Positions 17,758 to 27,915 of a DNA stretch of 64,000 nucleotides are shown piece by piece. Within the stretch, counting starts at the first letter, position 1; every line of letters begins with the position of its first letter. The DNA comes from Achromobacter arsenitoxydans SY8 (GTDB lineage: Bacteria; Pseudomonadota; Gammaproteobacteria; Burkholderiales; Burkholderiaceae_B), in the NCBI RefSeq assembly GCF_000236785.1, contig NZ_AGUF01000028.1:1-64000 (forward strand), in the 5' to 3' direction. The position numbers and the translations under genes are program-made. The notes under the pieces are model-generated. The model made no database searches and had not been told where the DNA came from. It was given only the letters and a program-made list of their open reading frames with translations.

Positions 17758-19974
17758 ATGAGCAAACGTCGCCACAGCGGCCGCGTCGCGCGTCTTTCGC
17801 CGCAAGCCGGGCAGGCAAGCCCAGTCCTTTCCCTGAACCTGCTTTCGGTGGCCTTGTTCGGTCTGACCGCGGGCGCCATCGCAGCCGCGCCGGCAGCATG
17901 GGCGCAAGAGGCCGCCGAGACGGCCGTAAAGACTTTGCCGGCGGTAACGGTGACCGGACAGGGCGAAGCGCCTGCCACCCCCTACGCCGGCGGGCAGGTG
18001 ACGTATGGCGGCCGCGTGGGCTTTCTCGGCGACAAGGATTTCATGGAAACGCCGTTCTCTGTCACCAGCTATACGGACAAGTACATCGAAGACCTGCAGG
18101 CCAGGGACATCACCGACGTGATCGCCAGGACCGATCCCACGGTATTCAGCAATGGCGTGACGGGCGCCTGGAGCGAGAACTACTCGATTCGCGGTTTCAG
18201 CTCCAGCACTTCAGACATCTCATTCAACGGGCTGTTCGGCATGGCGCCGTACTACCGGACCATGCCCGAAATGTTCGAACGCATCGAAGTCCTCAAGGGC
18301 CCGTCCGCACTGCTGAACGGCATGCCCCCCGGCGGCTCGGTAGGAGGAACCGTCAATCTGGCGCCCAAGCGCGCGGGCGCCGAGCCGCTGGCGCGTCTGA
18401 CCACGACATACATGTCCGACTCGCAGTTCGGCGGTCATGTGGACCTGGGGCGGCGCTTTGGCGAGAACCAGCAGTTCGGCTTGCGTTTCAACGGCGTGTA
18501 CCGGAACGGGGACGGCCCGGTCGACAATCAGAAGAAGCGGGCGCAGTTGGCCGCGCTGGGCCTGGACTGGCGCGGCGAGCGCGTGCGCATTTCCGCCGAC
18601 CTGTATGACAGCGACGAGCGCATTGACGGCGTGACGCGCGGCATCAATCTGGCGCCCGGCATTGCCGTGCCCACGCCGCCCAAGCCCGAAACCTTGCTGA
18701 ACCCCGACTGGGCCTATGTGAAAAACCAGGACCGGGGGGCAATGATCCGCGGCGAATTCGATGTCAGCGACAAGCTGATGGCCTACGGGGCGATAGGCGC
18801 CAGCAGAACGGAATACACCTACAGCGGCGCCATGTCGGCGCAGGTGTTCAACGCGGCGGGCGACTTCCGCACCTCGATGGGCCAGTTGAACACGAACTTG
18901 AAGAAGACATCCGGCGAAGCCGGCCTGCGGGGCAAGCTGCAGACCGGCGCCATCAAGCACCAGTGGGTGCTGAACGCCACGTACTACTCGGACAACCAGC
19001 GGGACTACGGCCGCAGGTCGGTGCCGGGGGCGGATTGGGTCACCAACATCTACAACCCGGTCTGGGGGCCGGCTCCCGCCGGCTACTGGCCGCCGATCCT
19101 GCACAGCAAGACCCGCCTGGTGAGCTACGGCCTGGCGGACACCTTGTCCTTTGCCGAGGACCGGGTGCAACTGACGCTGGGCGCGCGCCGGCAGGAAGTC
19201 CGCACAGACAACTTCAGTGTCGCGACCGGGGCGCGGACCAGCCGCTACGACGCGAGCGCTACGTCGCCCGCCGCGGCGCTGCTGATCAAGGCGACCGACA
19301 ACATTTCCGTGTATGCGAACTACATCGAGGGTCTGAGCAAGGGCCAGACGGCGCCCGCGACCGCCGCCAACGCGGGGGATCTGTTCCCGCCCTACAAGAC
19401 CAAGCAAAAGGAGATCGGCCTGAAGGTCGATCTGGGCGAGTTCACCCATACGCTCGCGCTCTTCGAGATAACCCGGCCCACCAGCTACACGGATCCCGTC
19501 ACCAACGTGTTCTCCTTCGGCGGCGAACAGCGCAATCAGGGCGTCGAATGGGGGTTCTTCGGCGAGGCGATGCGCGGGGTGCGCCTCATGGGCGGTGTGG
19601 CCTATATCGACCCCAAGGTGACGAAAGCCGCCCTGGCCGCCAACGAGGGCAAACAGGCTACCGGCATCCCCAGGCTCCAGGGCAAGCTGGGCGTGGAATG
19701 GGATGTGCCGGTAGTGCAGGGCTTGACGCTGACGGCCAATGCGATCTCGGTGTCCAAGCAATACATCAGCGCGGACAACTCGTTATCGGTGGGGGGGCGC
19801 ACGACCTTCGACGTGGGCGCGCGCTACGCGACCAAGGTTGCCGACCGGCCCGTCATGCTGCGCGCCAGCATCACGAATCTGACGAACAAGGCCTACTGGG
19901 GGATGCCGCAGCTGTCGAGCCTGGCGCTGGGCGCGCCGCGCACGTTCATGCTCTCGGCTTCGATGGACTTCTGA
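17758..19974 (+). CDS. TonB-dependent siderophore receptor
   Basis: A 738-residue outer-membrane receptor. It has a long signal peptide ending at about AWAQ, a TonB box-like LPAVTVTG, a plug domain (GDKDFMETPFSVTSYT, IARTDPTVFSNG, ERIEVLKGPSALLNGMPPGGSVGGTVN) and a 22-strand barrel with terminal SMDF, the final Phe being the outer-membrane assembly signal. There is no N-terminal signalling domain, so it does not control a sigma factor. The ATG at 17758 with GGAG upstream is preferred to an ATG 60 bases earlier. It is 101 bases after the lipoprotein gene and closes the operon. Confidence 0.94.
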   Translation: MSKRRHSGRVARLSPQAGQASPVLSLNLLSVALFGLTAGAIAAAPAAWAQEAAETAVKTLPAVTVTGQGEAPATPYAGGQVTYGGRVGFLGDKDFMETPFSVTSYTDKYIEDLQARDITDVIARTDPTVFSNGVTGAWSENYSIRGFSSSTSDISFNGLFGMAPYYRTMPEMFERIEVLKGPSALLNGMPPGGSVGGTVNLAPKRAGAEPLARLTTTYMSDSQFGGHVDLGRRFGENQQFGLRFNGVYRNGDGPVDNQKKRAQLAALGLDWRGERVRISADLYDSDERIDGVTRGINLAPGIAVPTPPKPETLLNPDWAYVKNQDRGAMIRGEFDVSDKLMAYGAIGASRTEYTYSGAMSAQVFNAAGDFRTSMGQLNTNLKKTSGEAGLRGKLQTGAIKHQWVLNATYYSDNQRDYGRRSVPGADWVTNIYNPVWGPAPAGYWPPILHSKTRLVSYGLADTLSFAEDRVQLTLGARRQEVRTDNFSVATGARTSRYDASATSPAAALLIKATDNISVYANYIEGLSKGQTAPATAANAGDLFPPYKTKQKEIGLKVDLGEFTHTLALFEITRPTSYTDPVTNVFSFGGEQRNQGVEWGFFGEAMRGVRLMGGVAYIDPKVTKAALAANEGKQATGIPRLQGKLGVEWDVPVVQGLTLTANAISVSKQYISADNSLSVGGRTTFDVGARYATKVADRPVMLRASITNLTNKAYWGMPQLSSLALGAPRTFMLSASMDF

Positions 19975-19996
19975 TCTGCGCGGGCGCGCCCTCGGA

Positions 19997-20887
19997 TCAA
20001 GGTGCGCGCCGCAGCGCCAGGAACACGCCGGACGCCATGATCAATCCGATGCCGGCCAGCGCCAGCGCGTCGGGCGGGCGCTGGAACCAGAAGGTGCTGA
20101 AGCCCACGGCCAGCAGCAGCTGGAAGTAGTTCAGGGGCGCCAGCGTCGCGGCGGATACGCGCTGGAAGGCGGCGATCAGCAGGATCTGCGCCAGGCCGCT
20201 GCATGCGCCGAGGCTGACGATGATGAGAGTGTCGGCCAGGCCGGGCCAGGGATCGGGAAGGAAGAACGGAGCCGGCAGCGCCGTCACGATCAGGCAGATG
20301 AAGGCCGTGTACGCATACTGCACCGGCCCGGGCACCTTGCCCGACAGCTTGCGCGTCAGCACCTGGAAAATCGCGTAGCTGATGGCGGACACCGCCATCA
20401 GCAGCGTCCCCAGGGCGGGCAGGTTGGATCCTGGCCGCACAATCAGCAGCATGCCGGCAAAGCCGGCGCCGACGGCCGCCCATTGCGCGGGGCGCACGCG
20501 CTCTCCCAGCATCCATGGCGACAGCGCCACCATGATCAGCGGCGCTGTGAAGTAGATGGCCGTGGCTTCGGACAGGGGCATCCAGATAAGGGCCGTCATG
20601 AAGCAGGTGGCGACGGTGGCGAGCATGACGCCGCGCAGCACCAGCAGCGGCTTTTCGGGCGCGTCGCGCAATCGAACGCCGCGGCCATGGCGCCAAAGCA
20701 TGACGACCGCCAGCGTCACCACCGCCAGATAGCGCATCACGTTCAGGAACGGCGCGGGGTAGCGTTCCAGCATCTGCTTGGCGCCGGCGTCGAAGGTCGC
20801 GAACGCGACCAGCGCGGCGAAGAACAGCAGGATTCCGGTTTGGCGCGCAGCGGAATGGGCGGGCAGCGAGGCGGGTACGGCGCTCAT
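19997..20887 (-). CDS. EamA/DMT-family transporter (RhaT/S-adenosylmethionine-type)
   Basis: A 296-residue protein with ten predicted membrane helices arranged as two EamA repeats, the second starting near residue 155 (GTLLMAVSAISYAIFQVLTRKLSGK). Substrates of such exporters range over amino acids and metabolites and cannot be inferred here. It is the last gene of a minus-strand run and lies 15 bases after the acetylpolyamine amidohydrolase gene, so it may export a product of that pathway. It converges on the TonB receptor gene with 22 bases between stops. Confidence 0.85.
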   Translation of the reverse strand: MSAVPASLPAHSAARQTGILLFFAALVAFATFDAGAKQMLERYPAPFLNVMRYLAVVTLAVVMLWRHGRGVRLRDAPEKPLLVLRGVMLATVATCFMTALIWMPLSEATAIYFTAPLIMVALSPWMLGERVRPAQWAAVGAGFAGMLLIVRPGSNLPALGTLLMAVSAISYAIFQVLTRKLSGKVPGPVQYAYTAFICLIVTALPAPFFLPDPWPGLADTLIIVSLGACSGLAQILLIAAFQRVSAATLAPLNYFQLLLAVGFSTFWFQRPPDALALAGIGLIMASGVFLALRRAP

Positions 20888-20902
20888 GGGGCTGGGCTTG
20901 CG

Positions 20903-21967
20903 TCAGGCGCGGGCTTGCGCCATGCCCAGCAGAAACGCGTCCAGCGCCGGCCCGATTGCCTGGACCATGTAGCCGCCTTCCTGCACCACCACCGTCGGCA
21001 CGCCCAGGCTGGCCACGCGTGCGCCGATGTCGCGGTAGGCGTCCATGTCCAGCTTCAGCACGCTGATGGGATCGTCCTTATAGGTATCGAAGCCCAGCGC
21101 CAGCACCAGCGCCTGGGGGGCATATCCGGCCAGCACGTCCAGGGCGTTGTCCAGGGCCCGCAGGAAATCCTGGTTGCCGCAGCCATGGGGCAGCGGCAGG
21201 TTCAGGTTGAAGCCTTCGCCTGCGCCGTGCCCGCGTTCGTGCGCGTAGCCGGTATAGAAGGGGTAGTAGCCGGACGGGTCGGCGTGCAGCGATACGGTCA
21301 TGACGTCCGCGCGCTGATAGAAGATGTTCTGGGTGCCGTCGCCGTGATGCGCGTCCACGTCCAGCACCGCGACCCTGGACCAGGTCTGCAGCAGCCGGCT
21401 CGCCGCGGCCGCGCTGCTGTTCAGGTAGCAGAAGCCGCCCGCGCGGTCGCGGTGGGCGTGGTGGCCGGAGGGGCGGCACAGGGCGTACGCCGTCTCGCTC
21501 GTGCTGGCGACATGGTCCGCGGCGGCAACGGCGCTGTGGGTGGACCTGAGCGCCGACCGCCAGGTCTGCGGCCCGATGGGACATGACAGGTCGCTCAGGT
21601 AGTAACCGGTCTGCGCCACGATCGAGGGCGACGGGCAGGGCCCGCGCCCGGCAAGTTCGATCCGGCCGTTGTAGTAGGGCGAAAGATTGGGCAGCACTTC
21701 CGGCCCGGGATCCACGCCGGGCGCTTTCATGGCCTGCCAGCGGACGTAGGCGGTTTCCAGGTAGTCCAGGTAATCCTGGCTGTGGATGTGGTCCAGCGGC
21801 TTGCGGCCATAGTCGGCGGGCGCTTCGACCTTCACGCCCCGGGCGGCGAGCGCGCCCTGCAGGCTCTCCGCCCGCGAGGGCAGGTCGGTGGGTGCGCTGA
21901 TGCGCCCCAGCCGCATGAACTGCTGGGGCGAATGCAGCAACTGTTCTTCCGAGAAAAACGCCTTCAT
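20903..21967 (-). CDS. Histone deacetylase-family acetylpolyamine amidohydrolase
   Basis: A 354-residue zinc hydrolase of the arginase-deacetylase fold. The metal ligands are visible as Asp205 and His207 in DVDAHHGDG and Asp294 in LGFDTYKDDP; the catalytic His pair is His169-His170 in PSGHHAHRD and the transition-state Tyr lies in VVQEGGYM. The length and the presence of this enzyme among transporter and aldehyde dehydrogenase genes fit bacterial acetylpolyamine amidohydrolases, which remove acetyl groups from N-acetylputrescine or N-acetylcadaverine. The adjacent PuuC-like dehydrogenase supports a polyamine role; other N-acyl amines remain possible. Confidence 0.9.
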   Translation of the reverse strand: MKAFFSEEQLLHSPQQFMRLGRISAPTDLPSRAESLQGALAARGVKVEAPADYGRKPLDHIHSQDYLDYLETAYVRWQAMKAPGVDPGPEVLPNLSPYYNGRIELAGRGPCPSPSIVAQTGYYLSDLSCPIGPQTWRSALRSTHSAVAAADHVASTSETAYALCRPSGHHAHRDRAGGFCYLNSSAAAASRLLQTWSRVAVLDVDAHHGDGTQNIFYQRADVMTVSLHADPSGYYPFYTGYAHERGHGAGEGFNLNLPLPHGCGNQDFLRALDNALDVLAGYAPQALVLALGFDTYKDDPISVLKLDMDAYRDIGARVASLGVPTVVVQEGGYMVQAIGPALDAFLLGMAQARA

Positions 21968-22037
21968 GGATGTCCTCGCTGGAACTGGGGCTTGTTGGCG
22001 GGTGTCTGCGCCTGGCGGGTTATGCGTGGCCCGGGGC

Positions 22038-22322
22038 CTATTTGAGCTCGATCTCGACGAACACGAATTCGGTGTCGCTCGGGTTGATGACGTTGTGCTC
22101 GACGCCGACCGGCCGGTAGTACGCCACGCCGGTGGTGAGCTGACTGGTCACCTGGCCGTTGGGCGTATCCAGCAGCAAGGGGCCGGTGGTTTGCGGCACC
22201 ACCACGTAGTTCATGCCGTGCCGGTGCCAGCCCGTTTCCCCGCCCGGCGGAAAGCGCCATTCAGTGACGGTGACCAGCTCGTTGTCGATCTGCACGGTGG
22301 GAACGGCGGGGGGGCGTTGCAT
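22038..22322 (-). CDS. Small cupin-domain protein
   Basis: A 94-residue single-domain cupin. The metal-binding motif is GWHRHGMNY with the partner His in GVEHNV. The ATG at 22322 has AGGAGAG seven bases upstream, so it is preferred to an ATG 24 bases earlier. It sits between the ABC transporter ATPase and the amidohydrolase in the same direction, so it is probably part of the operon. Such cupins can be isomerases, dioxygenase-like enzymes or ligand sensors; nothing here decides. Confidence 0.85.
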   Translation of the reverse strand: MQRPPAVPTVQIDNELVTVTEWRFPPGGETGWHRHGMNYVVVPQTTGPLLLDTPNGQVTSQLTTGVAYYRPVGVEHNVINPSDTEFVFVEIELK

Positions 22323-22361
22323 GGGTTCTCTCCTGGTTTCAATCATGGGTCTGAAATGGGC

Positions 22362-23993
<1,632 letters not shown>

Positions 23994-24002
23994 GTCGGCC
24001 TC

Positions 24003-24842
24003 CTATTCGCCGCGCTTGCGCAGTTGCGGGTTGAGGGCATCGTTCAGGCCTTCGCCGATCAGGTTGATGGCCAGCACGGTCAGCAGGATTGCCACGCCGG
24101 GCCACACGCTCATCCACCAGGCTTCGCGGATCATGGTGCGCGCCGCGCCTATCATGAAGCCCCAGCTCATCAGGTTGCGGTCGCCCAGGCCCAGGAAGGA
24201 CAGGGACGACTCCGTCAGGATGGCGGTGGCCACCATGAAGGACGCCGAGACGATGATGGGCGACATGGCGTTGGGCAGGATCTGGGTGCCGACAATGCGG
24301 GCAGGCGTCTGCCCGATGACGATGGCCGCCTGTACGAATTCGCGCTGCTTGAGCGTCATGAATTCCGACCGCACCAGCCGGGCCGCGGGCGGCCACGACA
24401 CCACCGCGATGGCGCCCATGATGGAATACACCGACGGGCTCAGGATCGCGACCAGCACGACGGCCATGGCCAGTTGCGGAATGGTCTGGAAGAACTCCGT
24501 GAAGCGCATCAGCGCGTCGTCCACGCGTCCGCCGCAATAGCCTGCGACCGAGCCCACCACGATGCCGAACAGCAGCGCCACGGCGGTGGACAGCAGGCCC
24601 ACCATCAGCGACACTCGCGCGCCCCACACCAGCCCGGCGGTGATGTCGCGGCCCAGCATGTCGGTGCCGAAGGGGTAGTCCGCGTTGGTGAACGGCGGGA
24701 TCAGCGGATCGGCCACCATCATCCATGGCGACTCTTCGTAAAGCAGCGGCGCCGCCAGAGCCACGACGACCACGATCAGCATGATGACCAGGCCGGCCAC
24801 CGCCCCGTAGTTGCGCATATAACGTTGGGCGAATGACTTCAT
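24003..24842 (-). CDS. Dipeptide-type ABC transporter permease (DppC-like)
   Basis: A 279-residue permease with the N-terminal OppC-type segment, the PFGTDMLGRDITAGLVWGARVSLMVG signature and the EAA coupling loop FVQAAIVIGQTPARIVGTQILPNAMSP. Its start overlaps the DppB-like stop by four bases, and the ATPase gene begins nine bases after it. Confidence 0.93.
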   Translation of the reverse strand: MKSFAQRYMRNYGAVAGLVIMLIVVVVALAAPLLYEESPWMMVADPLIPPFTNADYPFGTDMLGRDITAGLVWGARVSLMVGLLSTAVALLFGIVVGSVAGYCGGRVDDALMRFTEFFQTIPQLAMAVVLVAILSPSVYSIMGAIAVVSWPPAARLVRSEFMTLKQREFVQAAIVIGQTPARIVGTQILPNAMSPIIVSASFMVATAILTESSLSFLGLGDRNLMSWGFMIGAARTMIREAWWMSVWPGVAILLTVLAINLIGEGLNDALNPQLRKRGE

Positions 24843-25846
24843 GCGGAGACTCCTTGCTGCGCGCCTGCGGCGATGCGCGGATCAATCAGGCGGTAAAGCA
24901 CGTCGGTCAGCAGGTTGAAGACCACCACCATGATGGAGGTGACCAGGAAGATCCCGAGCAGCAACTGGTAGTCGCGCTGCAGCAGGGCGTCGAACATCAG
25001 CCGGCCGATGCCAGGCCAGGCGAACACGGTCTCGGTCAGCACCGCGCCGCCCGCCATCTGGCCAAGCTGGATGCCGGCGAAGGTGATGACGGGAAGCAGC
25101 GCATTGCGCAGCACGTGGGCGCGGATCACGCGGCTGGGACTCACGCCTTTGGCGCGCGCCGTCTTTACGAAGTCCATGCCGATCACCTCCAGCATCGACG
25201 CGCGCGTCAGCCGCACGTAGACCGCCATGAAAAAGCAGCCCAGGGTGACGGTGGGCAGGATCAGATGCAGCGCAATGTCGCCTGCGCGCGCCCATCCGGT
25301 CAGGCCGCCACCCACGGTTTCCATGCCAAAGGCCGGCAGCCATCCCAGCACCACGGAAAACAGCAGGATGCCCATCAGCGACAGCCAGAACAGCGGCGTG
25401 GCATACAGCAGCAGGGCGCCGGTCATCACCGAGCTGTCGATCCAGCGCCGCTTGTTGCGGTAGCGCGCCTTGGCCGCCACGACGCCCAGCAGGACGCCCA
25501 GCACGATGGAAAACACGAAGGCGCACGACATCAGCAGGAACGTGGCGGGCAGGCGCTCGACGATCAGGTCCAGCACCGGCACGTGGTTGCGGTAGGAAAA
25601 GCCCAGGTCCAGTTGCAGCACGCCCTTCAGGTAGAGCAGCAATTGCGTCAGGACGGGCTTGTCCAGGCCGAAGGCCGCGCGCAGCTGTTCGACGTAGGCG
25701 GCGTCGCCCGCGCCGGCCTGGCCCGCCAGCACGGCGGCAGGGTCGCCGGGCGCCAGGCGGATCAGGAAGAAATTGATGATCACCACGCCCAGCACGACCA
25801 CCAGGGCCTTGCCGATGCGGGAAAGAAGAAAGGTCAGGAATTTCAT
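24839..25846 (-). CDS. Dipeptide-type ABC transporter permease (DppB-like)
   Basis: A 335-residue permease with the OppB/DppB pattern: an N-terminal helix followed by FFLIRLAPGDPAAVL, a periplasmic segment, and the coupling loop DFVKTARAKGVSPSRVIRAHVLRNALLPVIT. It forms the channel with the DppC-like subunit. Confidence 0.93.
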   Translation of the reverse strand: MKFLTFLLSRIGKALVVVLGVVIINFFLIRLAPGDPAAVLAGQAGAGDAAYVEQLRAAFGLDKPVLTQLLLYLKGVLQLDLGFSYRNHVPVLDLIVERLPATFLLMSCAFVFSIVLGVLLGVVAAKARYRNKRRWIDSSVMTGALLLYATPLFWLSLMGILLFSVVLGWLPAFGMETVGGGLTGWARAGDIALHLILPTVTLGCFFMAVYVRLTRASMLEVIGMDFVKTARAKGVSPSRVIRAHVLRNALLPVITFAGIQLGQMAGGAVLTETVFAWPGIGRLMFDALLQRDYQLLLGIFLVTSIMVVVFNLLTDVLYRLIDPRIAAGAQQGVSA

Positions 25847-25948
25847 GCGTCGGGGTCCTCTCAGGACGGGCGCGGAGCGTTCAGGCGCGTCCGTCGCTCG
25901 GCCGGGGTGCGCCGCCGCGGGAACATCCGCGGCGGCGTCTCGCAGCGC

Positions 25949-27523
25949 TTACTTCTCGATGTAGACGTCGTCGAACGACTCATTCAGGCCGATGGCCGTC
26001 TTCACCAGGTTCTTCACGTTGGCGCGGTAGAGCGTGGGGAACTCCATGTCCACCATGAAGCCGTTGGCCACCTCGTTGACCAGGGTCGTCTGGATCTTGC
26101 TGTAAAGCTCCTGGCGCTTGGCCGGGTCGACCTCGGATGCCGCAGCCTCCCATTGCTTGTCGGTCTCGGGGTTGCTGTAGCCCTGCACGTTGGCGAAGGG
26201 CGAGCCCTTGACGATGTTCGACGAGATATACAGCCGCTGCACGCCCAGCGCGGGATCGCCGTACTGGTAGGTGAAGTTGGTCGTCAGGTCGAAGTCCCAG
26301 TTGCCGGTGCGGCTGGCCCAGCCGCCCGCGTCGGTGGATTCCAGGTTGACCTTGAAGCCCAGCTGTTCAAGTGCCTGCTTGGTGTATTCGCCCAGACGGT
26401 CCCAAGTGGAGCCATAGGGGAAGCTCAGTTGGCGGATCGTGTAGTCTCCGGGCTTGATGCCCGATTCCTTGATCAACGCGCGCGCCTTCTTCATGTCGAA
26501 CGCCATGGCCGGCATGTTCTTGTCGTAGAACATCTCGGTGGTCACGAAGGGGCTGGTCGACACCTTGCCCAGGCCGAAGAAAATGTTGTTGACCACCATG
26601 TTGCGGTTCATGGCGGCCATGACGGCCTGGCGCACCTTCAGGTTGTCGAAGGGCGGCTTGCGCATGTTGAAGATCAGATAGGCCTGCGGCGAAAACATCT
26701 CCCAGCCGCTCGTGGTGTATTCCACCTTGGGCAGCGCGCGCAGGCGCTTGATGTCGACGTTGTCCACGTCGCCGCCGCGCAGCACGTCCACGCTGCCGCG
26801 CTCGAACGCCACGGCGCGCGAGGCCGCGTCGGGAATCACGTTGAACACGAGCTCATCCAGGTACGGCATGCCCGGCTTCCAGTAGTCGGGGTTGCGCGTC
26901 AGCTTGATGTATTCGCCGCGCTTCCATTCCTTGAACATGAACGGCCCGGTGCCCACCGGCTTCTGGTTGGCCGGGTTGGTCATGTAGTCGGTGCCGGCAT
27001 ACAAATGCTTGGGCATCATCGGCGCAAAGCCCGGCTCGAACATCAGCATAAAGGCCGGGAACGGCGACTTCAGCTTGATGACCACGGTCTTGGCGTCAGG
27101 CGCCTGGACCGAATCGACGAACTTGTTCAGGATGACGCGGGCGCGCGCATGGGTCTTGGGCAGCATATCCGCTAGCGAAAACACCACGTCCTCCGACGTG
27201 AAGGGCTTGCCGTCATGCCACTTCACGTTGTCCTGCAGATGGAAGGTGTAGGTCAGGCCGTCGGCGGAAGCCTCCCACGACTTGGCCAGGCCGGGCTGCG
27301 GCTTGAGGTCGGTGGAATACGTCAGCAGGCTTTCGTAGATCTTGCCGGCGACGAACTGGGTCGGCCCCTGCTGGTTGATGGCCGTGACGATCACGGGCGG
27401 TTCGGGCTGGACGATCATGTTCAGCGTGCCGCCCTTGGTCTGGGCCAGGGCCTGTGTGGCGGGCAGCGCGGCCGCTAGGACCAGTGCGCCGATGCTGAGG
27501 GAGAACCATTTTTTCGATTTCAC
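25949..27523 (-). CDS. ABC transporter substrate-binding protein, SBP family 5 (DppA/OppA type)
   Basis: A 524-residue periplasmic protein. I chose the GTG at 27523 because it has GGAGG seven bases upstream and opens a normal signal peptide (KSKKWFSLSIGALVLAAAL, cleavage after ALAQ); upstream in-frame ATGs lack these. The mature protein has family-5 features: GGTLNMIVQPEP, FHLQDNVKWHDGKPFTSEDVVFSL and RNPDYWKPGMPYLDELVF. The linked amidohydrolases and dehydrogenase suggest it may carry N-acyl amines, amides or peptides rather than only dipeptides. Confidence 0.93.
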   Translation of the reverse strand: MKSKKWFSLSIGALVLAAALPATQALAQTKGGTLNMIVQPEPPVIVTAINQQGPTQFVAGKIYESLLTYSTDLKPQPGLAKSWEASADGLTYTFHLQDNVKWHDGKPFTSEDVVFSLADMLPKTHARARVILNKFVDSVQAPDAKTVVIKLKSPFPAFMLMFEPGFAPMMPKHLYAGTDYMTNPANQKPVGTGPFMFKEWKRGEYIKLTRNPDYWKPGMPYLDELVFNVIPDAASRAVAFERGSVDVLRGGDVDNVDIKRLRALPKVEYTTSGWEMFSPQAYLIFNMRKPPFDNLKVRQAVMAAMNRNMVVNNIFFGLGKVSTSPFVTTEMFYDKNMPAMAFDMKKARALIKESGIKPGDYTIRQLSFPYGSTWDRLGEYTKQALEQLGFKVNLESTDAGGWASRTGNWDFDLTTNFTYQYGDPALGVQRLYISSNIVKGSPFANVQGYSNPETDKQWEAAASEVDPAKRQELYSKIQTTLVNEVANGFMVDMEFPTLYRANVKNLVKTAIGLNESFDDVYIEK

Positions 27524-27915
27524 TGCGAGCCTCCGGGCTGGAAAGGGACTGACAGGCGGCCGCTCGTGCGCGGCGTATGCCGTGCCGGAATAAGCAAACC
27601 TCATGCCACCTGCGTTTCTGGGGTACTGCGGGTGGAGCTGCTGCAACAATGCTTCGTTCAGGTGCTTCGTTCAGGTGCTGGGTAAGGCGCCGCGCACCAA
27701 TGCGGCGAAATCAGTGGTGCATGGGGGGCGCGACGGGTCAACGCCCAGTGCGCGTCGGCGGAGGGCGCGCGCGGCGGCGCCTGGCCCGGGCAAGGCGCCA
27801 GGGCGTCGAATTCGGCGGCAATGCGTTGAGTGTCCGGCTGCAAGTTTTTCCCCTTTGCATTTTTATTGGACGAATCAGGCGTGCGGTCTACGGCATGATC
27901 GAGCGGGCTTCGCGG
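27524..27915. other. Intergenic region upstream of the Dpp-like operon, with a 13-bp tandem duplication
   Basis: This 392-base stretch has no convincing gene. It holds the leader and presumably the promoter of the ABC operon on the minus strand, though I see no clear -35/-10 pair. TGCTTCGTTCAGG occurs twice in perfect tandem at 27650-27675. The part nearest the aldehyde dehydrogenase stop shows no terminator-like hairpin with a T-run. Confidence 0.5.

Noticed and set aside
24833-27175. 780-codon plus-strand open frame opposite the DppB and binding-protein genes
   Set aside because: Same reason: antisense artefact of GC-rich third codon positions.
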